A stretch of 64,000 nt of DNA from positions 124,001 through 188,000 of the forward strand of contig NZ_FQZB01000010.1 of NCBI RefSeq assembly GCF_900141845.1. The letters are read 5' to 3'. Within the stretch, counting starts at the first letter, position 1. The number at the start of each line of letters is the position of its first letter. The position numbers and the translations under genes are program-made. The notes under the pieces are model-generated. The model had not been told where the DNA came from, ran no database searches, and saw nothing but the letters and a program-made list of their open reading frames with translations. Shown piece by piece: positions 18,353 to 26,332 of this stretch. The DNA is from Clostridium cavendishii DSM 21758. Lineage in GTDB: Bacteria; Bacillota; Clostridia; Clostridiales; Clostridiaceae.

Positions 18353-18820
18353 ATGAGAATCGGATCAGGATATGATGTTCATAAATTAATTGAGAACAGA
18401 CCTTTAATTCTAGGTGGTGTTACTATACCTTATGAAAAAGGACTTTTAGGACATTCTGATGCAGACGTATTGCTTCATGCAATTATGGACTCTCTATTAG
18501 GAGCTGCAGCCCTTGGTGATATAGGAAAGCATTTTCCTGATACAGATGAACAATACAAAGGAATTTCTAGTATCAAATTATTAAATAAGGTTTCAGAGCT
18601 TCTTTGTGAAAATAAGTACTCTATTGAAAATATAGATGCTACTATAATTGCTCAAAGACCTAAAATGGCTCCTTATATAGATACTATGAGGAAAAACATT
18701 GCACTAGCATTAAATATTTCTATAGACAAAATCAATGTAAAGGCAACTACTGAAGAAGGGCTTGGCTTTACAGGCTCAGGTTTGGGCATTTCAGCTCAAA
18801 GTATTTGTCTATTAACGTAA
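18353..18820 (+). CDS. ispF: 2-C-methyl-D-erythritol 2,4-cyclodiphosphate synthase
   Basis: 155 residues (MRIGSGYDVHKL...). ATG 18353 is preferred over 18344 because AGGAGATGA is correctly spaced to it. Metal ligands DVH and the HSDADVLLHAIMDSLLGA motif are present, as are DIGKHFPDTD and the C-terminal TTEEGLGFTG. It makes the cyclodiphosphate intermediate of the non-mevalonate isoprenoid pathway as a trimer. It is monocistronic with its own terminator. Confidence 0.96.
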   Translation: MRIGSGYDVHKLIENRPLILGGVTIPYEKGLLGHSDADVLLHAIMDSLLGAAALGDIGKHFPDTDEQYKGISSIKLLNKVSELLCENKYSIENIDATIIAQRPKMAPYIDTMRKNIALALNISIDKINVKATTEEGLGFTGSGLGISAQSICLLT

Positions 18821-18821
18821 C

Positions 18822-18857
18822 TTAAAAGGCCTCTCTTAAATCGAGTAGGCCTTTTAT
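18822..18857 (+). terminator. ispF terminator
   Basis: Arms TAAAAGGCCT and AGGCCTTTTA flank a 14-base loop, with a T-rich tail, directly after the ispF stop. Confidence 0.85.
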
Positions 18858-18895
18858 TAATTCATATTATAAAAAAAGTTAATTTAATAAATATT

Positions 18896-19273
18896 CTAAT
18901 TCAGATTCAAATTCAGAACTTCACAAACCTTTTGCAATAAGAACTCTGGATCAAAAGGTTTAGTAACATAATAGTCCGCACCTAACTTAAGTCCAGTAAC
19001 TCTATCCTTATCCTGCCCTTTGGCTGTTAATAAAAAAACTTTCATATCTTTATCTAAATCATTTTCAGTTATATGATTTAAAACCTCATAACCATTATAA
19101 ATAGGCAAAACTAGATCTAATAAAACTAAATCTGGCTTTTTTTCTTCTATTAGTTGTATCCCCTTTTCCCCATCATCTGCAGTAAATATTATTACCTCCT
19201 CTAAGTCTTCTAAAGTTTCCTTAATCAAGGCTCTTATATATATCTCATCATCTACTATAACAATTTTTTTCAT
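18896..19273 (-). CDS. single-domain response regulator (CheY-like)
   Basis: 125 residues made of a receiver domain only: DDE near the start, phospho-acceptor Asp in LVLLDLVLP (about 54), Thr/Ala switch in LLTAKGQ and Lys in YYVTKPFDPE (about 105). There is no output domain, so it must act through protein contact or as a phosphorelay step. Its start overlaps the kinase stop by four bases. Confidence 0.92.
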   Translation of the reverse strand: MKKIVIVDDEIYIRALIKETLEDLEEVIIFTADDGEKGIQLIEEKKPDLVLLDLVLPIYNGYEVLNHITENDLDKDMKVFLLTAKGQDKDRVTGLKLGADYYVTKPFDPEFLLQKVCEVLNLNLN

Positions 19274-20313
19274 ATAAAATCCCCCTCAATATCATTTTTC
19301 ATTGGTATAGTAAAACTAAAAATACTTCCTTTTCCAAATTCACTTTCTACCCAAATTTCGCCATTGTGTTTTTCAATTATACTTTTACATATCCACAATC
19401 CTAGTCCTGTTCCCTTAGATTTATTTATTGCATTATCAATTTGTTTAAACCTATCAAATATTGTTTTGTAATACTGCTCCTCTATCCCTAGGCCCGTATC
19501 ACTAACACTTATGATAATTTTTTGATTTTTAGTTTGTTTTGCAGAAATAGTTATTGTACCTTCATCGGTAAATTTAATTGCATTTGAAATTATATTTATT
19601 AATACCTGTAATATCTTATCCCCATCAGCTATAATATTGGGAATATCACCTTCTATATCATCTAAAATTTCAATTTCTTTTTCTTCAATCAAAGAATATG
19701 TGGCTAAAATACTTTTATTTATAATATTTTTTATATCTATAATGCTAAAATTCCAATCTAAGGTTCCAGCCTCTAACTTGGTTATATCAAGTAGATTGTT
19801 TATCATCACTGTTAATCTATCACCTTCTGAAATCATTATATTTATATTCTCTAATATTTTTTTATTATTCCTATTAACTTTTTTTATATTTTCATCATCT
19901 ATTTCATATGTTTCAGCAATATCATTTATGAATGGAATTATTGTTCTACTCATCCTCTTTTTTATTATTTTTGTAAATCCAAGAATTGCTGTTAAAGGGG
20001 TTCTAAGTTCATGGGATACTAATGATAAAAATTCATTTTTCAATCTATCATGCTCTTCTAAATTTTTATTTTCGGTTATATACTTTTCTACATCTTTTGC
20101 TTCTTCTTTTAGTTTCTCTGCATTAATAGCTGCTTTATTTATAACATTTATAGTCAATAAAATTGATAACATCGCATTTACTATCATTATTACTATGCCA
20201 GTAATTACCTTATCGAAATAATCTTTTATCATTAAATATAAAAAACAACAGAATAGCGTATTTATTATTATTATTAATGCATTTTTAAATTTATATTTAA
20301 TATCAAACTTCAT
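19270..20313 (-). CDS. membrane sensor histidine kinase
   Basis: 347 residues. Two N-terminal membrane helices (about 10-60) and a short coiled coil lead to HisKA (FLSLVSHELRTPLTAILGFT, phospho-His in SHELRTP) and a complete HATPase domain (NIISNAIKFT, DTGLGIE, KGTGLGLWICKSII). There is no large sensor loop or PAS domain. It is coupled to the CheY-like regulator downstream. Confidence 0.93.
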   Translation of the reverse strand: MKFDIKYKFKNALIIIINTLFCCFLYLMIKDYFDKVITGIVIMIVNAMLSILLTINVINKAAINAEKLKEEAKDVEKYITENKNLEEHDRLKNEFLSLVSHELRTPLTAILGFTKIIKKRMSRTIIPFINDIAETYEIDDENIKKVNRNNKKILENINIMISEGDRLTVMINNLLDITKLEAGTLDWNFSIIDIKNIINKSILATYSLIEEKEIEILDDIEGDIPNIIADGDKILQVLINIISNAIKFTDEGTITISAKQTKNQKIIISVSDTGLGIEEQYYKTIFDRFKQIDNAINKSKGTGLGLWICKSIIEKHNGEIWVESEFGKGSIFSFTIPMKNDIEGDFI

Positions 20314-20509
20314 ATAAAACGCCCCACTATATTAGTATTTATTTTATTTTCGTAGTTTTCGATAAAATATTTACTTAATTAATATATTTTAATTTTGTCA
20401 TAAAGTATTAATAAACCTGTGTTTATAACTATAAATATAAATATTAGTAATCTCTTGAGCATTGATGGCTTCTCATTTATACTCATAACTAATTTTATAA
20501 ATTTGTATA

Positions 20510-20540
20510 AAAAAAAGACTGTGACTAATTCACAGTCTTT
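20510..20540 (-). terminator. terminator after tRNA-Lys
   Basis: Arms AAAGACTGTGA and TCACAGTCTTT with a 5-base loop begin right at the tRNA 3' end; the minus strand then runs into seven or more T. Confidence 0.9.
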
Positions 20541-20615
20541 GGTACACTATCAGGGGTTCGAACCCTGGACACCCTGATTAAGAGTCAGGTGCTCTACCAA
20601 CTGAGCTAATAGTGC
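20540..20615 (-). tRNA. tRNA-Lys (anticodon CTT)
   Basis: 76 bases with encoded CCA. Anticodon arm CTGACTCTTAATCAG, T-arm GGGTTCGAACCC, D-arm AGCTCAGTTGGTAGAGC. It is the last gene of a short tRNA transcript on the minus strand. Confidence 0.95.
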
Positions 20616-20620
20616 ATATA

Positions 20621-20694
20621 TGGAGCGGGTGATGGGAATCGAACCCACGTAACTAGCTTGGAAGGCTAGGGCTCTACCATTGAGCTACACCCGC
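20621..20694 (-). tRNA. tRNA-Gly (anticodon TCC)
   Basis: 74 bases with encoded CCA. Anticodon arm CTAGCCTTCCAAGCTAG, T-arm GGGTTCGATTCCC. Five bases upstream of tRNA-Lys in the same transcript. Confidence 0.95.
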
Positions 20695-20779
20695 ACATTT
20701 GTTTCGTGTCACTTAACACATTTATTATTATATAATCTACTCCTAAATTTGTCAACAGTAAATTAAACTTTTTAAAAAT

Positions 20780-20854
20780 TGGCTGAGGTAGTAGGATTCG
20801 AACCTACAGATGACGGAGTCAGAGTCCGTTGCCTTACCATTTGGCGATACCCCA
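20780..20854 (-). tRNA. tRNA-Gln (anticodon CTG)
   Basis: 75 bases beginning with U1 as is typical of tRNA-Gln (TGGGGTATCGCCAA) and ending in encoded CCA. Anticodon loop CTCTGAC between ACGGA and TCCGT. Confidence 0.93.
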
Positions 20855-20981
20855 GCATCAAATCTATTTACATATTACCACATTGTTTATTTAATGTAAA
20901 TATTTATATGGATTTTTAAAATAGTTACAAGATTAAATTTATAAGCAATTAGCTAGCTTATAGTTATTGCTAATTTCATAT

Positions 20982-21011
20982 AAAAAAAAGTGTGAACTAC
21001 TTCACACTTTT
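20982..21011 (-). terminator. terminator after the Gln-His-Arg tRNA group
   Basis: Arms AAAAGTGTGAA and TTCACACTTTT with a 4-base loop, then a T run on the minus strand. Confidence 0.9.
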
Positions 21012-21012
21012 C

Positions 21013-21087
21013 TGGCAGGGATAGCAGGATTTGAACCTACGAATAACGGAGTCAAAGTCCGTTGCCTTACCGCTTGGCGATATCCCT
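21013..21087 (-). tRNA. tRNA-Gln (anticodon TTG)
   Basis: 75 bases with encoded CCA. Anticodon loop CTTTGAC between ACGGA and TCCGT; acceptor AGGGATA pairs with TATCCCT. Together with the CTG gene both Gln codons have dedicated tRNAs. Confidence 0.94.
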
Positions 21088-21090
21088 ATA

Positions 21091-21167
21091 TGGGGTGAAT
21101 GATGGGACTCGAACCCACGACAACCAGAACCACAATCTGGCGCTCTACCAACTGAACTACATTCACC
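21091..21167 (-). tRNA. tRNA-His (anticodon GTG)
   Basis: 77 bases including the genome-encoded G at position -1, which pairs with C73, a mark of tRNA-His. Anticodon loop TTGTGGT between CCAGA and TCTGG. Confidence 0.95.
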
Positions 21168-21172
21168 ATGTC

Positions 21173-21249
<77 letters not shown>

Positions 21250-21429
21250 ATTTACTAACAAAACATATTATATATACATAAAATTATTTTGTCAACATAA
21301 TTTTTCCTGCTTATGAAAAACAAATTGAATATCTGATTCCACTTATTTTATAAATATAATTGTGTATTTTTCTCTATATTTTTTAATATATAAAGCTCTA
21401 AATATTTCTATTTAGAGCTTTAGTATTTA

Positions 21430-22104
21430 TTAAACTACATCACTTAAATGCTTGTATAATATATTCTTAAACTTTTCTTGTGTAGATTTATCTTTCAAAG
21501 GATTCTTACACAAATCTAACCATTCACTTTCTGACAAACCTATCTTTTCTTCAAATGATTTTGAAAAATCTGTTTGTATATTAGTATTCACAACAAAGTT
21601 TCCTAGTTCCTCAGAATTTTTGTATACGTTTAAATAAAGAAATTCACTATTATTGCCTATCCATTTTCTATTAAACTCTTTAGCAAAAACTTTAATTTTT
21701 CGCATAAGATCTTTAGATGGCAATTTCCACATAGCCTTTATTTCTGCTACTTGCTTTTTCATTTGCTGAATTTCATCTTTATCCACTTTGCCACTTGATG
21801 CAGCTAGAGATACTATAGTATCTACTGATAGGTCTGGAATTTTTTTCACCACACTATCTTTTCCCTCAAACCATTTATAGAAAGCCTCTGGTAAAAAACA
21901 ATATTGAATAAACCCTAATAAGCTTGTGACATTAGGCAATGGCATCCACACACTTTCTATACCTGACTTTCTGTTAAATACTACATAATGAAGATATACT
22001 GTTTTATGGGTTAATTCCTCATCATTAAATATTTTAGCCTTTATAGTCTTATTAGCTCTAAACTTTTTTTCCCAATAATTTAATGAATTATAGATTGAGT
22101 GCAT
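21430..22104 (-). CDS. uncharacterised 224-residue protein
   Basis: Start taken at ATG 22104 (MHSIYNSLNYWEKKF...) because a GGGGATGTG element is spaced for it; the frame opens three codons earlier at GTG. No signal peptide or membrane helix. The middle is helical and Lys-rich (KVDKDEIQQMKKQVAEIKAM), the ends are mixed. No known domain is recognised. It stands between two tRNA groups in the same orientation and is probably a clostridial conserved hypothetical. Confidence 0.6.
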   Translation of the reverse strand: MHSIYNSLNYWEKKFRANKTIKAKIFNDEELTHKTVYLHYVVFNRKSGIESVWMPLPNVTSLLGFIQYCFLPEAFYKWFEGKDSVVKKIPDLSVDTIVSLAASSGKVDKDEIQQMKKQVAEIKAMWKLPSKDLMRKIKVFAKEFNRKWIGNNSEFLYLNVYKNSEELGNFVVNTNIQTDFSKSFEEKIGLSESEWLDLCKNPLKDKSTQEKFKNILYKHLSDVV

Positions 22105-22311
22105 ATAAATCACATCCCCACCATTAATTTAATTATTATCCTCTAATTAGATTATATTACATTTTGATACATGTTACAATTTGATATGTCATTTTTTGCT
22201 ATATGTAAATTATTGATTAATTTCTTTTTCAGGTTAAAATAAGCTATCCATATAATAATATATTATATTCTTTATAAATTTGTTACAGAATTTTTAAAAT
22301 TATTAACAAAT

Positions 22312-22344
22312 AAAAAAAGAACAGTTTATAAACTGTTCTTTTTT
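22312..22344 (-). terminator. terminator after tRNA-Gly(GCC)
   Basis: Arms AAAAAAAGAACAGTTT and AACTGTTCTTTTTTT with a 3-base loop, ending at the tRNA 3' end. Confidence 0.9.
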
Positions 22345-22419
22345 TGGAGCGGAAGACGGGATTCGAACCCGCAACTTTCACCTTGGCAAGGTGACACTCT
22401 ACCATTGAGTCACTTCCGC
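22345..22419 (-). tRNA. tRNA-Gly (anticodon GCC)
   Basis: 75 bases with encoded CCA. Anticodon loop TTGCCAA between TCACC and GGTGA; T-arm GGGTTCGAATCCC. Confidence 0.95.
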
Positions 22420-22438
22420 ATATTTTTTCTAATTTAAT

Positions 22439-22523
22439 TGGTGCAGATGAAGGGAGTCGAACCCCCACGCCGTAAAGCGCTAGATCCTAAGTCTAGTGCG
22501 TCTGCCAATTCCGCCACACCTGC
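22439..22523 (-). tRNA. tRNA-Leu (anticodon TAG)
   Basis: 85 bases with the long variable arm of class II tRNAs and encoded CCA. Anticodon loop CTTAGGA between CTAGA and TCTAG. Confidence 0.95.
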
Positions 22524-22682
22524 ACATCTTACATATTCTATTATACATATTTTATCTTAAAAAGCAATACTTTTACATTATTTATTTTATTATTTTTCTT
22601 CTTTTATTAGTCATAAGTTAATTATTTATTTAATAAATTACTATATGGTGTATTATAGGTAAAATTAGAGGGGATGGTAATT

Positions 22683-22940
22683 TTGAAAAACTTAGATGAT
22701 GCATTATTAGAAGAGGTGAAAAAAGCTATAATTGAACTTAATAAGGATCATTCTCAAATATCAACAATTAAAATAATAGAAAAAATAACTGGTTCGCCAT
22801 ACACTCCGAACTCAACTGGTATAGGCTTAAACGGTTTCTTAAGTGTCCATCAAAATGAGCTTGGAATTGAATTCCTAAATGTTGAAACTATAAATATTGA
22901 AGGGCTTCATACCAATACGATAATTTGGAGATTAAGATAA
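22683..22940 (+). CDS. uncharacterised 85-residue protein
   Basis: Start probably TTG 22683 (LKNLDDALLEEVKKAIIELN...), nine bases after AGAGGGG; the upstream ATG at 22674 abuts that site and is too close. The first 30 residues form an amphipathic helix; the rest is mixed and Ile/Asn-rich. No known family. It is a single gene with a hairpin about 100 bases beyond its stop. Confidence 0.55.
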   Translation: MKNLDDALLEEVKKAIIELNKDHSQISTIKIIEKITGSPYTPNSTGIGLNGFLSVHQNELGIEFLNVETINIEGLHTNTIIWRLR

Positions 22941-23039
22941 CATAGAAAGTACTCTTGTAGACTTTTCTTGATTCATCAATAAGTTCTGAGTCACCCAAAA
23001 TTCTACAAAATCACTTAGAACACCAAATCTATGAGAATT

Positions 23040-23071
23040 ATAAAAGGGGTAAGCTTAGCTTATCCCTTTTA
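23040..23071. terminator. bidirectional terminator hairpin
   Basis: ATAAAAGGGGTAAGCT pairs with AGCTTATCCCTTTTAT between two convergent genes. Confidence 0.75.
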
Positions 23072-23082
23072 TGCTTTCAGAA

Positions 23083-23655
23083 CTAATTTGAAAATATCAT
23101 ATGATTTTCCTCTGATGTATTTGACTTTATTGGTTCCAATTTATCTGTTATATCATAATTCTTACTATCATATGCCTTTAAACTTAGCATATCATACTCT
23201 TTTTCTTCTTTATCCATAGGCCATACCTTGAAAAAATATTCTTCATCATATAAATTAAGCCTTTGTAAATTCTCCGATATATTAAACCCTATATTATGAA
23301 TTTTATTACTTCCATTAAATCCATAAACCACAATATATTTATTCTTCTTATTTTTATAACACTCTAATGCCATAGATCCATTACTATATTTAATCTTTTC
23401 TACTTTATATCTTTCGTCTCTGCACTTACCTAAAACAACTATTCCAAGCAAATTCTCTTTTTTAAACATAACAAGCTTCTTATCTTTTATTACTCTTGTT
23501 TTTATAATTGATATATTATTGCAATGTTCTAGAGATTTTAGATAATTTAGTATATCTTCATTACCTCTCCCTATATAAAATTTTCTTTCACTGTAATAAT
23601 TGTAAGCTACTGCTAATATAATTAAAGCTAAAACCAACATATAAATATGATCCAT
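23083..23655 (-). CDS. membrane-anchored hypothetical protein
   Basis: 190 residues: one N-terminal membrane helix (YMLVLALIILAVAYNYY), then a beta-rich domain rich in Lys/Asn/Tyr. AAGGAGGTG precedes the ATG at good spacing. No family is recognised. The tail outside the helix could lie on either side of the membrane. Confidence 0.65.
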   Translation of the reverse strand: MDHIYMLVLALIILAVAYNYYSERKFYIGRGNEDILNYLKSLEHCNNISIIKTRVIKDKKLVMFKKENLLGIVVLGKCRDERYKVEKIKYSNGSMALECYKNKKNKYIVVYGFNGSNKIHNIGFNISENLQRLNLYDEEYFFKVWPMDKEEKEYDMLSLKAYDSKNYDITDKLEPIKSNTSEENHMIFSN

Positions 23656-23745
23656 TTCCTATTCACCTCCTTTAAGTGAGAACCTAAATTTTAATTTTGT
23701 ATCTCAAACTTACTCCTAAGACTATAAATAAATATGAATTTTAAA

Positions 23746-23790
23746 TTAAAAAGTTTAACTTATAAATTTATTTTATAAGTTAAACTTTTA
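23746..23790. repeat. long perfect hairpin
   Basis: Inverted repeat with arms of about 19-20 bases (TAAAAAGTTTAACTTATAAA and its complement) and a 5-base loop. It could end transcription in either direction or be a small repeat element. Confidence 0.6.
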
Positions 23791-23812
23791 AAAGCTTTTT
23801 TAACGTTCGTAA

Positions 23813-23880
23813 TAGTGAATTGGTTTAATTTTCCACGACTTGGAGCATAGCGACGGAATAAGAAAATTAATCCACTTCAC
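23813..23880. other. structured intergenic element before the thrS leader
   Basis: Imperfect inverted repeat: GTGAATTGGTTTAATTTTCC pairs with GGAA-(6 bases)-AATTAATCCACTTCAC around a 20-base loop holding ACGACTTGG and AGCGAC. It is GC-richer than its surroundings. No RNA family is recognised. Confidence 0.4.
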
Positions 23881-23982
23881 CTGAAATAATTAAGCAAATA
23901 AGAGTTTTCTTAATCTAATTATACACCAAAATTTATAAATTATTATAAATTCTTTTATTTTCTAACTATTTATTATTACTTA

Positions 23983-24011
23983 TTGACTTTAAAAACTAAT
24001 GTAATTATAAT
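23983..24011 (+). promoter_or_regulatory. thrS promoter
   Basis: TTGACT (23983-23988), a 17-base spacer and TATAAT (24006-24011). Transcription would start near 24018, just before the T-box stem I. Confidence 0.75.
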
Positions 24012-24017
24012 TAAATA

Positions 24018-24286
24018 TAATATAAAGTTTACATTTGAATTATTAATTAAATTAAAACTATGAAGAGAAGAGTATGCTTTTGTTGAATTTTCAGAGAGAA
24101 CTACATTTGGTGTGAGTAGTTTAAATTATATAAAGCTGAAAACCACCTCTGAGTGACTCTAATAAAGTCCGTATTAATCACGTTACGATTATTTAAGACT
24201 TATATTATATAAGTGAACTTGGGTGGAACCACGGGATTTATACTCTCGTCCCTTTTCAAATTTGAAAAGAGACGAGAGTTTTTATT
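24018..24286 (+). promoter_or_regulatory. threonyl T-box leader of thrS
   Basis: The conserved T-box GGGTGGAACCACGGG lies at about 24221-24235, followed by a terminator (ACTCTCGTC...GACGAGAGT plus T run, 24242-24285). In stem I a GAAAACC segment places a threonine codon ACC (24142-24144) in the specifier position. Uncharged tRNA-Thr would stabilise the antiterminator and turn thrS on. Confidence 0.9.
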
Positions 24287-24342
24287 TTAAATTTTTACAC
24301 AAAATATCAATAAAAATAGTATTAATGAAAGGAAGTTTTATT

Positions 24343-26274
24343 ATGATAAAAATAACTTTAAAAGATGGTTCAGTTAAAGAATTTGAAGCTGGTATCTCTG
24401 TTTTAGATATAGCAAAAGGTATCAGTGAAGGATTAGCTAGAAATGCCTGCTGTGGTATAGTTAACGGAAAGGTTTGTGATTTAAGAACTATAATTTCTGA
24501 AGACGTAGAACTTAGCATTTGTACTTTTGATTCACAAGAAGGTAAAGATGCTTTTAGACACACAACATCTCATATATTAGCTTATGCTGTTAAAAGATTA
24601 TTCCCTGAAGCTAAACTTGCTATAGGACCTTCTATAGCAAATGGTTTCTACTATGATTTTGATAAGGAAGTTGCATTTACTTCTACTGACCTTGAAAAAT
24701 TAGAGGATGAAATGAGAAAAATAATAAAAGAAAATCCTCAAATAGAAAAATTTGAGCTTCCTAGAGCTGAAGCATTAAAACTTATGGAAAATGAACCTTA
24801 TAAGGTAGAACTTATAAACGACTTAGGTGAAGATGAAGTAATATCATTCTACAAAATAGGTGACTTCGTAGATCTTTGTGCAGGTCCACACCTTTTATCC
24901 GTTAAGTCAATTAAAGCTATTAAACTTTTAAGAAGTGCTGGTGCTTACTGGAAAGGTGATGAAAAGAATAAGATGCTTTCTAGAATATATGGTACTGCAT
25001 TTACAAAGAAAGCTGATTTAGATGCTCATATCGAAGCCTTAGAAGAAGCTAAAAAGAGAGATCATAATAAATTAGGTAGAGAACTTGGAATATTTACAAC
25101 AGATGAAAAAGTAGGTCAAGGACTTCCATTATTAATGCCTAAAGGCGCAAAAATATTCCAAACTCTTCAAAGATGGATTGAAGATGAAGAAGCTAAAAGA
25201 GGTTATGTATTAACTAAAACTCCTTTTATGGCTAAGAATGACTTATTTAAAGCGTCTGGACACTGGGACCACTATAAAGATGGTATGTTCGTTTTAGGTG
25301 ATGAAGAAAAAGATGCTGAAGTTATGGCTTTAAGACCTATGACTTGCCCATTCCAATTCACTGTATATAATGCTGAACAACACAGCTATAGAGATCTTCC
25401 TATAAGATATAATGAAACTTCTACTTTATTTAGAAAAGAATCTTCTGGAGAAATGCACGGTCTAATCAGAGTAAGACAATTTACTTTAGCTGAAGGTCAT
25501 ATAGTTTGTACTCCTGAACAAATAGAAGATGAATTTAAAGGCGTAATTGATTTAATAGATTATGTTATGAGTACACTTGGAATAGATAAAGATATTTCTT
25601 ACAGATTCTCTAAATGGGATCCAAATAATACTGAAAAGTATATAAATGATCCAGAAGCTTGGGAATCTACTCAAAATACTATGAGAACTATCTTAGACCA
25701 CTTAAACATTAACTATGTTGAAGCTGAGGGCGAAGCAGCCTTCTATGGTCCAAAACTTGATATTCAATTTAGAAATGTTCATGGTAAAGAAGATACTTTA
25801 TTCACAGTCCAAATCGACTTTGCTTTAGCTGGAAGATTAGGAATGTCTTATATTGATAAAAATGGTGAAAAGAAGATACCATTTGTTATTCACAGATCAT
25901 CAATCGGTTGTTACGAAAGAACTATAGCAATGCTTATTGAAAAATATGCTGGTGCTTTCCCACTATGGATTTCACCATTACAAGTTAAAATACTTCCAAT
26001 CTCTGATAAATATAATGATTATGCTGAAAAAGTATCAAAAGCCTTAAAGAACAAAGGTGTATCAGTTGAAACTGATTATAGAGCTGAAAAAATAGGTTAC
26101 AAAATAAGAGAAGCTAGACTTGAAAGAGCTCCATACATCGTTGTAGTTGGTGAAAAAGAAGCTGAAAACAATGAAGTATCTGTAAGAAGCAGAAAAAATG
26201 GAGAAGAAGGCGCTATAGCTCTTGATACATTTGTAGATAGAATAGTAAAAGAAATTGAAAATAAAGAAAAATAA
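24343..26274 (+). CDS. thrS: threonyl-tRNA synthetase
   Basis: 643 residues from ATG 24343 with AAAGGAAG upstream. The open frame reaching back to 24223 runs through the T-box and is not coding. Domains in order: TGS (1-60), the editing/SAD domain (about 65-240; metal motif HTTSH at about 70-74), the class II catalytic core (motif 2 FRKESSGEMHGLIRVRQF; motif 3 around HRSSIGCYERT) and an anticodon-binding domain. It charges tRNA-Thr. It is monocistronic, controlled by the T-box. Confidence 0.97.
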   Translation: MIKITLKDGSVKEFEAGISVLDIAKGISEGLARNACCGIVNGKVCDLRTIISEDVELSICTFDSQEGKDAFRHTTSHILAYAVKRLFPEAKLAIGPSIANGFYYDFDKEVAFTSTDLEKLEDEMRKIIKENPQIEKFELPRAEALKLMENEPYKVELINDLGEDEVISFYKIGDFVDLCAGPHLLSVKSIKAIKLLRSAGAYWKGDEKNKMLSRIYGTAFTKKADLDAHIEALEEAKKRDHNKLGRELGIFTTDEKVGQGLPLLMPKGAKIFQTLQRWIEDEEAKRGYVLTKTPFMAKNDLFKASGHWDHYKDGMFVLGDEEKDAEVMALRPMTCPFQFTVYNAEQHSYRDLPIRYNETSTLFRKESSGEMHGLIRVRQFTLAEGHIVCTPEQIEDEFKGVIDLIDYVMSTLGIDKDISYRFSKWDPNNTEKYINDPEAWESTQNTMRTILDHLNINYVEAEGEAAFYGPKLDIQFRNVHGKEDTLFTVQIDFALAGRLGMSYIDKNGEKKIPFVIHRSSIGCYERTIAMLIEKYAGAFPLWISPLQVKILPISDKYNDYAEKVSKALKNKGVSVETDYRAEKIGYKIREARLERAPYIVVVGEKEAENNEVSVRSRKNGEEGAIALDTFVDRIVKEIENKEK

Positions 26275-26282
26275 TAAGATTA

Positions 26283-26314
26283 AAATGAGATAGCATTTGC
26301 TATCTCATTTCTCT
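26283..26314 (+). terminator. thrS terminator
   Basis: Arms AAATGAGATAGCA and TGCTATCTCATTT with a 2-base loop, then T-rich sequence. Confidence 0.88.
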
Positions 26315-26332
26315 TATATTCTTCTAATTATT

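Noticed and set aside
24223..24342. Upstream extension of the thrS frame
   Set aside because: It runs through the T-box and terminator; ATG 24343 has a ribosome binding site and matches the family's N-terminus.
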